Positions 9,515-19,324 of a stretch of 64,000 nucleotides of DNA are shown here, one piece after another. The position numbers and the translations under genes were made by a program. The notes below the pieces were generated by a model. It made no database searches, was not told the origin of the DNA, and saw only the letters and a list, made by a program, of their open reading frames with translations. How positions within the stretch are numbered: position 1 is the stretch's first letter; the number at the start of each line of letters is the position of its first letter. Origin of the DNA: Sphingobium sp. D43FB (GTDB lineage: Bacteria; Pseudomonadota; Alphaproteobacteria; Sphingomonadales; Sphingomonadaceae); NCBI RefSeq assembly GCF_002312805.1, contig NZ_NMUA01000014.1:62001-126000 (forward strand), given 5' to 3'.

Positions 9515-10408
9515 TCATGCCGTCAGCATCCATCGCAAGCTGTCGCTCAGGGGAATATGGGATAACGGTCCGATGACCGATTCGATGCGTGCGGTGCTGC
9601 CACATAGCGCTTTGACCTCGTCCTGCCGCACGAATGCCGGATTGGTGCGGACGGTGAAGTCATGGCCCGACACGGTGCGTACGGCATCGATCAAATCATG
9701 CAGGCTGGTGGCATGTCCCGAACAGACATTGAATGTGCCGCCGATCGCCGCTGGCGCATCCAACAGGCGCGCATAGGCATCGACGACCATACGCACGTCG
9801 GAGAAGTCGCGGGCGATATCCATATTGCCCAATTCGATTTCAGCCGCCCCGCGCCGCACATGGTCGATGATCTTGGGGATCAGGAAGCTGTTGGATTGCC
9901 CAACGCCGGTGTAATTGAACGGCCGGGTGACGATGACCGGCAGTTTGGCCAGGGCGCAGACCAGTTCGACCGCCGTCTTGGTGACACCATAATCATTCGC
10001 AGGGGCGGGGGGCATCGTCTCGTCAATCATGCCCGCGCGACCATTGCCGTAAATGTTGGCGCTGCTGGCGACCAACACGGATCGCGGCTTGCATGCCATA
10101 TCTTCCAATTCACCGAGCAGCATGCGCGTGCCGATGATATTGGAGCGATACATCTCCTCGACATCGCCATGCGCAACAAAGGCGATTGCCGCCAGATGCA
10201 CGACATGATCGGGTTGTGCTTCGGCCAGCACGGCGCGCATCCGCGCGCTATCGGTCAGGTCGCCGATATAACTATGGGTGACACCGGGCAAAATCTCGTC
10301 AACCGGTTCGAGCAACAGGCCGCTGACGCGGTGGCCCATCCCCGCCAGCCGTTCGGCCAAGTAGCGGCCGGTAAAGCCGTTGACGCCGGTGATCAATATA
10401 TTGCTCAT
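9515..10408 (-). CDS. rmd: GDP-6-deoxy-4-keto-D-mannose reductase (GDP-D-rhamnose synthesis), NAD(P)-dependent epimerase family
   Basis: 297-residue extended short-chain dehydrogenase. The cofactor motif ITGVNGFTGRYLAERL is at the N-terminus; the catalytic set is SSANIYG plus YGVTK (Ser, YxxxK). VVHLAAIAF and DFSDVRMVVDAYARLL also fit the family. It lies 13 bp downstream of gmd, whose product is its expected substrate, so reduction at C4 to GDP-D-rhamnose is the best reading. A fucose synthase (GMER), which also epimerises, is the main alternative, but those enzymes are usually about 310-320 residues with different active-site segments. Confidence 0.82.
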   Translation of the reverse strand: MSNILITGVNGFTGRYLAERLAGMGHRVSGLLLEPVDEILPGVTHSYIGDLTDSARMRAVLAEAQPDHVVHLAAIAFVAHGDVEEMYRSNIIGTRMLLGELEDMACKPRSVLVASSANIYGNGRAGMIDETMPPAPANDYGVTKTAVELVCALAKLPVIVTRPFNYTGVGQSNSFLIPKIIDHVRRGAAEIELGNMDIARDFSDVRMVVDAYARLLDAPAAIGGTFNVCSGHATSLHDLIDAVRTVSGHDFTVRTNPAFVRQDEVKALCGSTARIESVIGPLSHIPLSDSLRWMLTA

Positions 10409-10421
10409 AGCCGGTCCCTGT

Positions 10422-11456
10422 TCAGAAACTTGCCCCCGTCTCGTTGCGGCGCAGGTCAGCTTTCACCATCATGGCGCACAAAGTTTCAAGCGAGGTCTGC
10501 GCTTCCCAGCCGAGCTTAGCCTTGGCATAGGCGGCATTGCCGACCAGCAAATCAACCTCGGCCGGGCGATAGAAGCGCGGATCGATCCGCATTACCGTCC
10601 GTCCGGTCGTGCTATCGATACCGATTTCCTCCCCGCCTTCGCCGGAAAACAGGATGTTCTTCCCGATTTCCTGGAATGCCAAACGCACGAAATCACGAAC
10701 CGACACGGTGCGGTTGGTCGACAGCACGTAGGTGTCTGGCTCGTCGGCCTGGAGCATCCGCCACATGCCTTCGACATATTCGCGGGCATAGCCCCAGTCA
10801 CGCTGCGCATCGATATTGCCGAGCACCACGCAATCCAGCTTGCCCAAGGCGATCTTGGCGACGCTGTCGGTAATTTTGCGGGTCACGAATTCGCGGCCTC
10901 GCAGGGGGCTTTCATGGTTGAACAATATGCCGCTGCACGCGAAAATGTCATAGCTTTCGCGATAGTTGACCGTGCTCCAATGAGCGAACAGCTTGGATAC
11001 GCCATAGGGGCTGCGTGGCCAGAACGGCGTGGTTTCAGTCTGGGGCACGGCTTGCACCTTGCCGAACATTTCGGACGTGCTGGCCTGATAGAAGCGGATC
11101 GTCGGATCGACGATGCGGATCGCCTCCAGCAGGTTCAACGCGCCGATCCCGGTGATGGCGGCCGTGGTCAGGGGTTGTTCGAACGATACGCCGACGAAAC
11201 TTTGCGCCGCCAGATTATAGACTTCGCTCGCGCCCGAATTCTGGAGCAGGCGGATCGATGTCGACAGGTCGGTCAGATCATATTCCACCAGATGCAGATT
11301 AGGGTGGGCCTCCAGGCCCAACGCCTCGATCCGCCAGAAATTGACCGAACTGGTACGACGATAGGTGCCGAAGACCTTATAGCCTTTATCCAGCAACAAT
11401 TCTGCCAGATAGGCGCCATCCTGCCCCGAAATGCCCGTTACGATAGCCGTTTTCAT
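10422..11456 (-). CDS. gmd: GDP-mannose 4,6-dehydratase
   Basis: 344 residues. N-terminal [21 protein letters not shown] is diagnostic for Gmd, as are [38 protein letters not shown] and [16 protein letters not shown]. It converts GDP-mannose to GDP-4-keto-6-deoxy-mannose with bound NADP. The frame extends to 11621 but the ATG at 11456 gives the family N-terminus. It sits 20 bp after ugd and 13 bp before rmd, forming ugd-gmd-rmd, with the OPX lipoprotein gene further downstream. Confidence 0.95.
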   Translation of the reverse strand: MKTAIVTGISGQDGAYLAELLLDKGYKVFGTYRRTSSVNFWRIEALGLEAHPNLHLVEYDLTDLSTSIRLLQNSGASEVYNLAAQSFVGVSFEQPLTTAAITGIGALNLLEAIRIVDPTIRFYQASTSEMFGKVQAVPQTETTPFWPRSPYGVSKLFAHWSTVNYRESYDIFACSGILFNHESPLRGREFVTRKITDSVAKIALGKLDCVVLGNIDAQRDWGYAREYVEGMWRMLQADEPDTYVLSTNRTVSVRDFVRLAFQEIGKNILFSGEGGEEIGIDSTTGRTVMRIDPRFYRPAEVDLLVGNAAYAKAKLGWEAQTSLETLCAMMVKADLRRNETGASF

Positions 11457-11476
11457 CGCCGTACCGAATCCGTCGC

Positions 11477-12787
11477 TCAGCTCGCCGCGCCGACGCGCGC
11501 GAGCGTAAAGCCGGCCTCGGTGACTTCGGCGAGCGGATAGATGTTGCGCAGATCGACGAGCGCATTGCCGTTCATCGCACTGGCGAGGCGCTTCATGTCG
11601 AGCGCGCGGAAAATATCCCATTCGGTGACCAGCACCAGCACATCAGCACCCTCGGCCGCCTCATAGGCATCCTTGGCCATGGTGACGCTGGGCATCATCG
11701 GCGCGGCAACATCCATGCCTTCGGGGTCATAAGCGACGATCTTCGCGCCCGCATCCTCCAGCGCCTGGACGATGGCGAGGCTCGGCGCATCGCGCATGTC
11801 GTCGGTATTGGGCTTGAAGGTCAGGCCCAGCAGCGCGACTTTTTTGCCGCGCGCGTCGCCGCCCAGCGCCTTGACGATCTTGCGGCCCATGGCGCGCTTG
11901 CGCAGGTCGTTGACCTGCACCACCGTCTCGACGATGCGGATCGGCGTGTCATGATCCTGACCGGTCTTGACCAGCGCCAGCGTATCCTTGGGGAAGCACG
12001 AGCCGCCATAGCCCGGCCCTGCATGCAGGAATTTCGAACCGATGCGGTTGTCGAGGCCAATGCCGCGCGACACGTCCTGCACATCAGCGCCGACCGCTTC
12101 GCACAGGTCCGCCATCTCGTTGATGAAGGTGATCTTGGTCGCCAGGAAAGCGTTGGCGGCATATTTGATGAGTTCGGCAGTCCGTCGCCCGGTGAACATC
12201 AGCGGTGCCTGATTGAGGTTGAGCGGGCGATAGACCTGGCTCATCACCGCGATCGCGCGTTCCGAGCCGGTGGTGCCGACGACGACGCGGTCGGGCCGCT
12301 TGAAATCGCCGATCGCCGCGCCTTCGCGCAGGAATTCGGGGTTCGACACGACCTGGATGTCGAGGTCGGGCTTCAATTCACGCGCGATTCGCTCGACTTC
12401 ATCGCCAGTGCCGACGGGCACGGTCGACTTGGTGACGATCACCGCCGGACCATCGAGCGCAGCGACGATTTCCCGCGCTGCAGCATAGACATAGGAGAGG
12501 TCGGCATGGCCATCGCCGCGCCGCGAAGGCGTGCCGACAGCAATGAAGATCGCGTCCGCGCCCTTGACCCCTGCGGCGAGGTCGGTGGTGAAGGTCAGGC
12601 GGCCCGATGCGGCATTGTCGCCGACCAGCTTGTCCAGCCCCGGCTCGAAAATCGGCATCCGCCCCGCTTCGATCGCCGCGATCTTGCCCGCATCCTTGTC
12701 GACGCAGACCACATCATGGCCGAAATCCGCAAAACAGGCCCCTGACACAAGGCCCACATACCCCGTGCCGATCATCGTGATTTTCAT
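11477..12787 (-). CDS. ugd: UDP-glucose 6-dehydrogenase
   Basis: 436 residues. The NAD site is at the N-terminus ([20 protein letters not shown]), the catalytic cysteine in [16 protein letters not shown], and the C-terminal domain has [17 protein letters not shown]. It oxidises UDP-glucose twice to UDP-glucuronic acid. It heads the ugd-gmd-rmd unit and is divergent from the capsule export genes across 183 bp. The product implies a uronic-acid residue in the polysaccharide, which would also give a substrate for the lyase-like protein at 35288. Confidence 0.95.
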   Translation of the reverse strand: MKITMIGTGYVGLVSGACFADFGHDVVCVDKDAGKIAAIEAGRMPIFEPGLDKLVGDNAASGRLTFTTDLAAGVKGADAIFIAVGTPSRRGDGHADLSYVYAAAREIVAALDGPAVIVTKSTVPVGTGDEVERIARELKPDLDIQVVSNPEFLREGAAIGDFKRPDRVVVGTTGSERAIAVMSQVYRPLNLNQAPLMFTGRRTAELIKYAANAFLATKITFINEMADLCEAVGADVQDVSRGIGLDNRIGSKFLHAGPGYGGSCFPKDTLALVKTGQDHDTPIRIVETVVQVNDLRKRAMGRKIVKALGGDARGKKVALLGLTFKPNTDDMRDAPSLAIVQALEDAGAKIVAYDPEGMDVAAPMMPSVTMAKDAYEAAEGADVLVLVTEWDIFRALDMKRLASAMNGNALVDLRNIYPLAEVTEAGFTLARVGAAS

Positions 12788-12970
12788 AAGCTAAGACAGC
12801 CCCTGCTGTAAGACAACGCCGTGCCCTAGCACGCTGATTTGAGATTATAAAGGACGAGAATAGCTGCGATCAACGGCCCGTCGCAGCAGGCGGGGCGGGG
12901 TTTCAATAGGCTGGACTTTGAGAAACGCACCTCCTAACACGAGCGCGAACAAAGGGCATGCCAGGTAGCG
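12788..12970. promoter_or_regulatory. Divergent control region between ugd operon and capsule export operon
   Basis: A 183-bp gap serving two outward-facing operons. It is locally AT-rich around 12838-12855. Upstream of the capsule gene an AGGTAGCG segment precedes the ATG at 12971. I see no promoter hexamers good enough to call and no clear operator palindrome. Confidence 0.4.
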
Positions 12971-14074
12971 ATGATAAAAATTCCCGAACGTATCGGCAAA
13001 TTGCCGACCCTCTTTATCGTTGCGGTAATTGTCCCCACGATGATTTCTGCTCTCTATTTCGGCATGAGTTCGGACCTTTACATCTCCGAGTCACGCTTTG
13101 TTGTACGCAGCCCTGAGAAAAGCAATTCCGGGGGACTGGGTTCGCTGTTCAAGGGCGGCATGAGTAATGATGCCAGCGAGGGCTTTGCGACCAAGGATTA
13201 TATCCTGTCGCGCGACGCATTGGCGGCGCTCAACAAGGATAATCTGATCGTCAACGCCTACGGCAATGACAATATCTCGTTTCTCAATCGGTTCAAGGCG
13301 GTAGACGGCGGCGTCGTCGTCAAGGAAAAGCTCTACAAATATTATATGGGCAAGATCGAGGTGAGCCATGATGCGGCTTCTTCGATCACGGCGTTGCGAG
13401 TGCGAGCATTTTCCCCGCGCGACGCTCATGAGATTAATCGTCGTCTGCTCGTGCAAGCCGAAACGCTGGTCAACCAGCTAAACGGCCGCGCGCGCTCCGA
13501 TGTCATCGAATATGCGAACAAGGAATTGGAAGAGGCGAAGGCCTTGGCGCGAACCGCCGCACTGGCTTTGTCCGATTACCGCAACCGCGAAGGCGTGGTG
13601 GACCCCGAACAGCAGGCGACGGTCCAGCTGCAGATGATCTCGAAATTGCAGGACGAGATGATCGCAACGCAGACCCAATTGGTCCAGCTGCGCGCCTTCA
13701 CGCCGCAAAATCCCCAAATTCCGGTCCTTCAGTCGCGGGTCCAGGCCTTGAGCCGCGAAATCGACAAGCAAACCGGGCTGGTTGCGGGCAATCAGAAATC
13801 ATTGGCCGTCACGGCGGCGCAGTTCCAGCGGCTTCAGTTGGAAAGCCAGCTGGCCGACCGCCAACTCGGTGCCGCCATCAGTTCGCTGCAGGAAGCGCGT
13901 AATGAAGCACGCCGGAAGCGCGCCTATGTCGAACGGATCGTTGAACCCAGCACGCCTGATTATCCGGCCGAGCCGCGCCGTCTGCGCGGTATCTTGAGCA
14001 CGTTCGTCGTTGGCCTGGTGGTGTTTGCAGTTCTTTCGATGTTGGTCAGCGGTATCAAGGAACATCGCGACTGA
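12971..14074 (+). CDS. Capsule export inner-membrane/periplasmic protein (KpsE/CtrB/BexC-like, PCP family)
   Basis: 367 residues with one membrane segment at each end: about 14-32 (TLFIVAVIVPTMISALYFGM) and about 343-360 (ILSTFVVGLVVFAVLSML). Between them is a long periplasmic, partly coiled-coil region (about 170-320). VEPSTPDYPAEPRRLRGIL before the last segment is the proline-rich motif of the polysaccharide co-polymerase family. It bridges the ABC transporter and the OPX channel during capsule export. Its stop overlaps the permease start (TGATG), which begins the export operon. Confidence 0.88.
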   Translation: MIKIPERIGKLPTLFIVAVIVPTMISALYFGMSSDLYISESRFVVRSPEKSNSGGLGSLFKGGMSNDASEGFATKDYILSRDALAALNKDNLIVNAYGNDNISFLNRFKAVDGGVVVKEKLYKYYMGKIEVSHDAASSITALRVRAFSPRDAHEINRRLLVQAETLVNQLNGRARSDVIEYANKELEEAKALARTAALALSDYRNREGVVDPEQQATVQLQMISKLQDEMIATQTQLVQLRAFTPQNPQIPVLQSRVQALSREIDKQTGLVAGNQKSLAVTAAQFQRLQLESQLADRQLGAAISSLQEARNEARRKRAYVERIVEPSTPDYPAEPRRLRGILSTFVVGLVVFAVLSMLVSGIKEHRD

Positions 14075-14880
14075 TGACGCAGATGCAAGAGCCGCAACCA
14101 ACCAGTTTTCTGCGTTCCTGGGCTATTCAGCGACGCGTGATTGGTGCGTTGTTGATGCGCGAAGTCATCACACGCTACGGGCGTAAGAATATCGGGTTTC
14201 TCTGGTTGTTCGTGGAGCCGATGGTATTCACCATCGGCATCACCCTGATCTGGACCGCGACCAGAGGCGCTCATGGGTCCGATTTGCCGATCGCAGCCTT
14301 TGCGTTGACGGGTTACTCGAGCGTGCTTGTGTGGCGCAATATGCCATCGCGCCTCGTCAATTCGATCGAGCCGAACCTGTCGCTCATGTATCATCGCAAC
14401 GTCAAGATATTGGATATCTTCGCAGCGCGCCTGCTGCTTGAAGGGACTGGCGTCGGCATTTCCTTTTTCGTGCTGACCCTATTTTTTGCTGGAATCGGTT
14501 GGTTAGGCCTGCCTGAAGATCCCATTAAGGTGGTGTTCGGCTGGATTATGCTCGCATGGTTTGGTTCAGCGCTCGGAATGTTCATCGGCGCTTTGTCGCA
14601 TCGGAGCGCCTTGGTCGATAAATTCTGGAGTCCGCTAGCTTACCTGCTGTTCCCCCTTTCAGGGGCGGCATTCCTGCTGGAAACGCTGCCACCGGAATTT
14701 CGGGAATGGATCATGCTGCTGCCGATGATCCATGGCGTCGAATATGTACGGGATGGTTTCTTCGGATCGCATTTCACGCCCTATTACGACATGCAATATA
14801 TGGCGATCTGCAACCTGGTCCTGACCCTGTTCGCCTTCTCGGAAATACGGCGCGCAAGCCGTAATCTGGTTCCCGCATGA
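14074..14880 (+). CDS. kpsM: Capsule polysaccharide ABC transporter permease (KpsM/CtrC-like)
   Basis: 268 residues with about six hydrophobic segments, an ABC-2 type permease. The N-terminal amphipathic region with RRVIGALLMREVITRYGRKN and NIGFLWLFVEPMVFTIGITL is typical of KpsM/BexB/CtrC, and PLSGAAFLLETLPPEFREW precedes the last segments. It forms the inner-membrane channel that moves the finished, lipid-linked polysaccharide out of the cytoplasm. Both ends overlap neighbours by 1-4 bp, so the three export genes are coupled. Confidence 0.92.
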   Translation: MTQMQEPQPTSFLRSWAIQRRVIGALLMREVITRYGRKNIGFLWLFVEPMVFTIGITLIWTATRGAHGSDLPIAAFALTGYSSVLVWRNMPSRLVNSIEPNLSLMYHRNVKILDIFAARLLLEGTGVGISFFVLTLFFAGIGWLGLPEDPIKVVFGWIMLAWFGSALGMFIGALSHRSALVDKFWSPLAYLLFPLSGAAFLLETLPPEFREWIMLLPMIHGVEYVRDGFFGSHFTPYYDMQYMAICNLVLTLFAFSEIRRASRNLVPA

Positions 14881-15533
14881 TCCAGTTGCAGAATGTCGGC
14901 AAGGCCTATGAGACGCGGCGGGGGCCGCGCTGGGTCTTTCGCAATGTCAATCTGACCATCGGGCGCGGTGAGAAGATCGGCATATTGGGCCGCAACGGTG
15001 CAGGCAAATCGACCCTGATCCGCATGATCAGCGGGATCGAGCAGTTGAACGAAGGGCGTATCGTCAGCGATATGTCGATCAGCTGGCCGCTGGCTTTTTC
15101 GGGTGCATTTCAGCAGTCGCTGACGGGCGTGGACAATGTCCGCTTCATTTGTCGCGTATATAATAAGAATGTGGATGACGTCATCGCGCTGGTCGATGAT
15201 TTCGCCGAACTTGGCAGCTACATGCACGAGCCGATCAAAAGCTATTCCGCCGGTATGCGGGCGCGTCTGGGCTTCGGCATATCTTTGGCGGTGGATTTCG
15301 ACTGTTTTCTGATCGACGAGATCGTGGCCGTCGGCGACGCCCGCTTTCAGCAGAAATGTCATGAGGAACTGTTCGTCAAGCGGCAGGACCGTGCGATGAT
15401 CATTGTGTCGCACAGTGATGGCTATATCCGCGAACATTGCGACTGGGCCGGCGTGCTGGCGCAGCAAACCCTGACGACTTTCCCCGACATGGACGAGGCT
15501 TACGCTTTCTATAAGGCGCATGAACGAGAATGA
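14877..15533 (+). CDS. kpsT: Capsule polysaccharide ABC transporter ATP-binding protein (KpsT/CtrD-like)
   Basis: 218 residues. Walker A GRNGAGKST, signature YSAGMRARLGFG, Walker B FDCFLIDEIVAVGD, H-loop IIVSHSD. It drives export of the polysaccharide with the permease. At 218 residues it is the short form without the extra C-terminal carbohydrate-binding domain found in O-antigen Wzt proteins, so recognition of a capped chain end would have to be done by something else. Overlaps the permease by 4 bp and the next glycosyltransferase by 4 bp. Confidence 0.94.
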   Translation: MIQLQNVGKAYETRRGPRWVFRNVNLTIGRGEKIGILGRNGAGKSTLIRMISGIEQLNEGRIVSDMSISWPLAFSGAFQQSLTGVDNVRFICRVYNKNVDDVIALVDDFAELGSYMHEPIKSYSAGMRARLGFGISLAVDFDCFLIDEIVAVGDARFQQKCHEELFVKRQDRAMIIVSHSDGYIREHCDWAGVLAQQTLTTFPDMDEAYAFYKAHERE

Positions 15534-16756
15534 GCTGGATAGCAGGGCTGCTTGAGAAGATCATAGCTCCAGCGACCCGGCGGATGGACATGGGGCCAGC
15601 GGCTCAAAGACGCCTACTGGTCGATATGTCCACCATTGCCCAACATGATGCCGGCACAGGCATCCAACGGGTCGTCCGCGCCATTTGGTTGCACCTGATG
15701 GACCTGGGCCTGGACGACGTCACCGTCCTGCCAATTGCTGCGACCGCCAAGCGAGGCTATGCCATTGCAGAGGTCGATCCCACAGACGGCCGTTTGTCGC
15801 TACCATTGCCCAATGCGCCGCTGATCCATGCCAGCGCCGGGGACATATTCCTGGGGCTGGACCTCGCCGCGCATCGTTTGTCGCGGCATCAGCGGCAACT
15901 GGCGCGCTGGCGTCGCTCTGGCGCGTCGATCAATATCGTCATCTATGATCTGCTGCCGCTCCAGCACCCGCACTGGTTTCCCCGCAGCACAGGGCGCAAT
16001 TTCGCAAAATGGATAGGCGTGGTCAGCCGCCTGGCGGATCGGGCCATTTGCATCTCGCACCAGGTCGCATCGGACCTCGACACTTGGCTTACCACCAACA
16101 AGGTCGCGCGGCGCGATGCCATTGAAGTGACCGTCATGCCGCTGAGCGGTGCCGTCGATGCGACCAACCCCAGCCGCGGTATCGGCGAGAAGGGGCGCGC
16201 GGCGATCGCGCGCGCGCAAAGCACGCAGACCCTGTTGATGGTCGGCACCATCGAACCGCGCAAAGGCCATGACTGCGTCCTCGATGCCATGGAGCATCTG
16301 TGGCGGACGCAGCCCAAGAACGCTCCGCATGTCCTGATCGTCGGGCGGCCGGGCTGGCGCACCGAAGCGATGCAGGCCCGCCTCGCGGCGTTGGAGGGGC
16401 GGGCAGAGCATCGGTTGACCTGGCTCAGCCAAGCCTCCGACGAACTGCTCGCCGCGCTCTATGCCCGCGCGGCCCTCGTCGTCATGCCCTCCCGCGGCGA
16501 AGGCTTCGGCTTGCCGATCGTCGAGGCGTTGCGTCAGGGGCGCAAGGTGCTGGCACGCGATCTTCCGGTTTTCCGGGAACTGGCGCGGCCGGGGCTTTTC
16601 TATTTCGACGATGATCGCCCGGCGGCGCTTGCCGACAGCATCCTGACCACATTGCAGGAAGCTGATCCGCCGATTCCGGTCGGCGAGGAGTGGGACGACA
16701 GCGTCGCCATCCTGCTGCGGACATTGGGTCTGGACCAGAAAAAAGCCCCGGCCTGA
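15530..16756 (+). CDS. Glycosyltransferase family 4
   Basis: 408 residues. The GT-B C-terminal domain is clear: LLMVGTIEPRKGHDCVLDAM, VLIVGRPGW, LVVMPSRGEGFGLPIVEALR (E-x7-E) and VLARDLPVFREL. The N-terminal part (LLVDMSTIAQHDAGTGIQRVV) resembles mannosyl/rhamnosyl-type GT4 enzymes. It is translationally coupled to kpsT and last in the export operon, so it probably adds a sugar to the exported polymer. Its stop codon falls in the loop of the terminator that ends the operon. Confidence 0.88.
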   Translation: MSWIAGLLEKIIAPATRRMDMGPAAQRRLLVDMSTIAQHDAGTGIQRVVRAIWLHLMDLGLDDVTVLPIAATAKRGYAIAEVDPTDGRLSLPLPNAPLIHASAGDIFLGLDLAAHRLSRHQRQLARWRRSGASINIVIYDLLPLQHPHWFPRSTGRNFAKWIGVVSRLADRAICISHQVASDLDTWLTTNKVARRDAIEVTVMPLSGAVDATNPSRGIGEKGRAAIARAQSTQTLLMVGTIEPRKGHDCVLDAMEHLWRTQPKNAPHVLIVGRPGWRTEAMQARLAALEGRAEHRLTWLSQASDELLAALYARAALVVMPSRGEGFGLPIVEALRQGRKVLARDLPVFRELARPGLFYFDDDRPAALADSILTTLQEADPPIPVGEEWDDSVAILLRTLGLDQKKAPA

Positions 16757-16770
16757 CCGACCGGGGCTTT
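16742..16770. terminator. Bidirectional hairpin terminator between export operon and rfb genes
   Basis: Perfect 10-bp arms, AAAGCCCCGG (16742-16751) and CCGGGGCTTT (16761-16770), with a 9-nt loop that includes the glycosyltransferase stop codon. The terminal A3/T3 pairs work in both directions. It separates the convergent glycosyltransferase and rfbD genes. Confidence 0.8.
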
Positions 16771-16775
16771 CGCCT

Positions 16776-17633
16776 TCAACCCTGTTCTTTGATCTGCGCC
16801 ATCATGACGCGCAGATTGTCGCGCCAATGCGGCGTCGGTCCGCCCAGCGCCTCGAAGGTCGATGCCTTGTCCAGCACCGAATAATGCGGCCGCGTCGCGG
16901 GCGTTGGATAAGCGCTGGTCGGGATTGGAATGACCGTCGCCTTCTGCGTCAGCAGGCCGATCGCCAGCGCTTCCTCCTGAATCGCAACGGCAAAGTCGTA
17001 CCAACTGGCCGCCCCGGCATCGGTATAATGATGCAGGCCCGTCACGCCTGCGCCCGCCATCGTCCACAGCGCTGCAGCAAGGCCCGGCGCATAGGTCGGC
17101 GTCCCGATCTGATCGGCCACCACGCGCACTTCGGGCCGTTCCGCCATCAGCCGCAACATGGTACGCACGAAATTGCCGCCCGTCGGCGCATAGACCCACG
17201 CCGTCCGCACAATCAGCGCATCCGGCCCGGCCAGCTGCTCGCCGATCAGCTTGGTGCGGCCATAGGCGCTCAAGGGAGCGGTGGGCGCATCGGGCGCATA
17301 GGGCACGCCCGCCAGCCCATCGAACACGAAATCGGTCGAGACATGGACGAACCGCGCACCAACGGCCCGCGCGGCATCGGCCAGCGTGCCGACCGCCGTC
17401 CCGTTGATCGCCAACGCCAGCGCCTCGTCCTGCTCCGCCTTGTCGACCGCCGTATAGGCAGCGGCGTTGAGCAACAGGTCCGGTTTTTCCTGCGCCAGAT
17501 AGGCCTGCACCGCGTCGGCCTTGGTGATGTCGAGTTCATCGACATCGACGCAGCTCAATACCGCTCCGGCCGGTGCCGTCGCCTGCAAACCGCGTCCCAA
17601 CTGGCCCTTGGCCCCGACGATCACCGCCTTCAT
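16776..17633 (-). CDS. rfbD: dTDP-4-dehydrorhamnose reductase
   Basis: 285-residue short-chain dehydrogenase. Cofactor motif VGAKGQLGRGLQ; DELDITKADAV near residue 33; LLLNAAAYTAVDKAEQDEAL, which is typical of RfbD; FDGLAGVPYAPDAPTAPL; and the YGRTKLIGE catalytic Tyr/Lys. It makes dTDP-L-rhamnose, the last step of the pathway. Its start overlaps the rfbC stop by 4 bp; the gene order is rfbA-rfbC-rfbD. Confidence 0.93.
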   Translation of the reverse strand: MKAVIVGAKGQLGRGLQATAPAGAVLSCVDVDELDITKADAVQAYLAQEKPDLLLNAAAYTAVDKAEQDEALALAINGTAVGTLADAARAVGARFVHVSTDFVFDGLAGVPYAPDAPTAPLSAYGRTKLIGEQLAGPDALIVRTAWVYAPTGGNFVRTMLRLMAERPEVRVVADQIGTPTYAPGLAAALWTMAGAGVTGLHHYTDAGAASWYDFAVAIQEEALAIGLLTQKATVIPIPTSAYPTPATRPHYSVLDKASTFEALGGPTPHWRDNLRVMMAQIKEQG

Positions 17634-18175
17634 GCGAAGGCCTCGATCTCAGCCAGCGCCTGACCCTGCGCGTCCTTGCCCGACAGGATCGGCTCGATCC
17701 CTTCCAGCGGCCATTCGATGCCCACAGCCGGATCATTCCACATCAGCGAATGTTCGGCCGACGGATCATAGGTGGCGGTGCATTTGTAGAGAAATTCGGT
17801 GCCATCCTCCAGGCTGATGAAGCCATGCGCAAAGCCCGGCGGCACCCAGAACATCTTCTTGTTCGCGGCGGACAGTTCAAGCCCGACCCATTTGCCGAAA
17901 TGCGGGCTGGACTTGCGGATATCCACCGCCACGTCCCACACCCGGCCAGCGACCACGCGAACCAGCTTGCCCTGCGGATTGGGGTTCTGGAAATGCAGCC
18001 CGCGCAGCACGCCGCGCGCCGACTTGCTATGATTGTCCTGCACGAAGTCGAGGTCCAGCCCGGCCGCCTTGAAGGCGTCCGCATTCCAGTTTTCGTAAAA
18101 GAAGCCGCGATCGTCGCCGAACACGCGCGGTTCGATGATCAACGGGCCGGGGATGGCGGTTTCGACGATGTTCAT
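17630..18175 (-). CDS. rfbC: dTDP-4-dehydrorhamnose 3,5-epimerase
   Basis: 181 residues, the normal size for RfbC. Family segments include [24 protein letters not shown] (catalytic His), [29 protein letters not shown] and [20 protein letters not shown]. It epimerises C3 and C5 of dTDP-4-keto-6-deoxyglucose. Four-base overlaps with both rfbA and rfbD show one coupled unit. Confidence 0.95.
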   Translation of the reverse strand: MNIVETAIPGPLIIEPRVFGDDRGFFYENWNADAFKAAGLDLDFVQDNHSKSARGVLRGLHFQNPNPQGKLVRVVAGRVWDVAVDIRKSSPHFGKWVGLELSAANKKMFWVPPGFAHGFISLEDGTEFLYKCTATYDPSAEHSLMWNDPAVGIEWPLEGIEPILSGKDAQGQALAEIEAFA

Positions 18176-19056
18176 GCGATCGCACCCTTGCCTTTCAGAA
18201 GGTCCATCAGATAATTGCCATAGCCGCTCTTGCGCAGCGGCGATGCCACTTCTTCCAGTTGGGCATCATCGATAAAGCCCTGCCGCCAGGCGATTTCTTC
18301 GGGGCAGCAGATCTTCAATCCCTGCCGGTCTTCGGTCACCCGGACATAGAGCGCTGCGTCGAGCAGCGACCCATGCGTCCCGGTATCGAGCCAGGCATAG
18401 CCGCGGCCCATGATTTCGACCGACAACGAACCTTCCTCCAGATAGAGGCGGTTGAGGTCGGTGATCTCCAGCTCGCCACGCGGCGAGGGGGCCAGGTCGC
18501 GGGCCATGTCCACCGCACGGCCATCGTAGAAATAGAGGCCGGTGACGGCATAGTTGGACTTGGGCTCTTCGGGCTTTTCCTCGATCGTCTCGGCGCGGCC
18601 ATTCGCATCGAACGACACGACGCCATAGGCCTTGGGATCGCTGACATAATAGCCAAAGACCGTGGCACCGGTTTCACGCTCGCCGGCCCGTTGCAGCAGA
18701 TCGACCAGGCCATGGCCGTAAAAGATATTGTCGCCCAGAACCAGCGTCGACGGATCGCTGCCGACGAAGTCCGCGCCGATATGATAGGCCTGCGCCAGAC
18801 CCTTGGGCTCCGGCTGGACCGCATAGGTCAGGTTGATGCCCAATTCCTTGCCGTCGCCGAGCAGTGCCTGGAAAGACGGTGCATCATGGGGTGTCGTGAT
18901 GATCATGATATCGCGAATCCCCGACAACATCAGCGTCGAGAGCGGATAATAGATCATCGGCTTGTCATAAACGGGCATCAACTGCTTCGAGACACCCTTG
19001 GTCAGTGGATATAGTCTTGTGCCGGAACCACCCGCCAATATTATTCCCTTGCGCAC
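18172..19056 (-). CDS. rfbA: Glucose-1-phosphate thymidylyltransferase
   Basis: 294 residues. The N-terminus [20 protein letters not shown] and [19 protein letters not shown] are diagnostic; [13 protein letters not shown] and [15 protein letters not shown] follow. It makes dTDP-glucose from glucose-1-phosphate and dTTP. It is first in rfbA-rfbC-rfbD. The dehydratase RfbB that should act between RfbA and RfbC is not in this window. Confidence 0.95.
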   Translation of the reverse strand: MRKGIILAGGSGTRLYPLTKGVSKQLMPVYDKPMIYYPLSTLMLSGIRDIMIITTPHDAPSFQALLGDGKELGINLTYAVQPEPKGLAQAYHIGADFVGSDPSTLVLGDNIFYGHGLVDLLQRAGERETGATVFGYYVSDPKAYGVVSFDANGRAETIEEKPEEPKSNYAVTGLYFYDGRAVDMARDLAPSPRGELEITDLNRLYLEEGSLSVEIMGRGYAWLDTGTHGSLLDAALYVRVTEDRQGLKICCPEEIAWRQGFIDDAQLEEVASPLRKSGYGNYLMDLLKGKGAIA

Positions 19057-19324
19057 GTATCACTCCCCATGAAAGGCGAATGCGGGTGTAAATTGCGCCG
19101 GTTACGATTGCAAGGCGATGTTGCGATGCGGCATATGACAAGACATGATAGAAAATTGCGGGGCTGGATTGCGATTGCGCGATGCCCTAGCGGCCGTTGG
19201 TAGGCAAATCGTCACGCTGTTTGCGTAGGGGGCAACGGCGATGGAAGGGCTGGGGTTTGTCATTGACATGGGGAATGCAACGGTCAGAAATATGCTGACC
19301 GGGGCCAATAGGGGTGAGCTTTAG
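19057..19324. promoter_or_regulatory. Divergent control region upstream of rfbA and the sulfotransferase/coiled-coil gene
   Basis: 268 bp. A consensus -35 hexamer TTGACA lies at 19263-19268; the downstream -10 is weak. A perfect inverted repeat CGGTCAG...CTGACCG (19281-19287 with 19295-19301, 7-nt loop) sits between it and the GTG start at 19325, so it lies in or at the front of the mRNA leader. AGGGG about 10 bp before the GTG serves as a ribosome-binding site. Confidence 0.5.
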
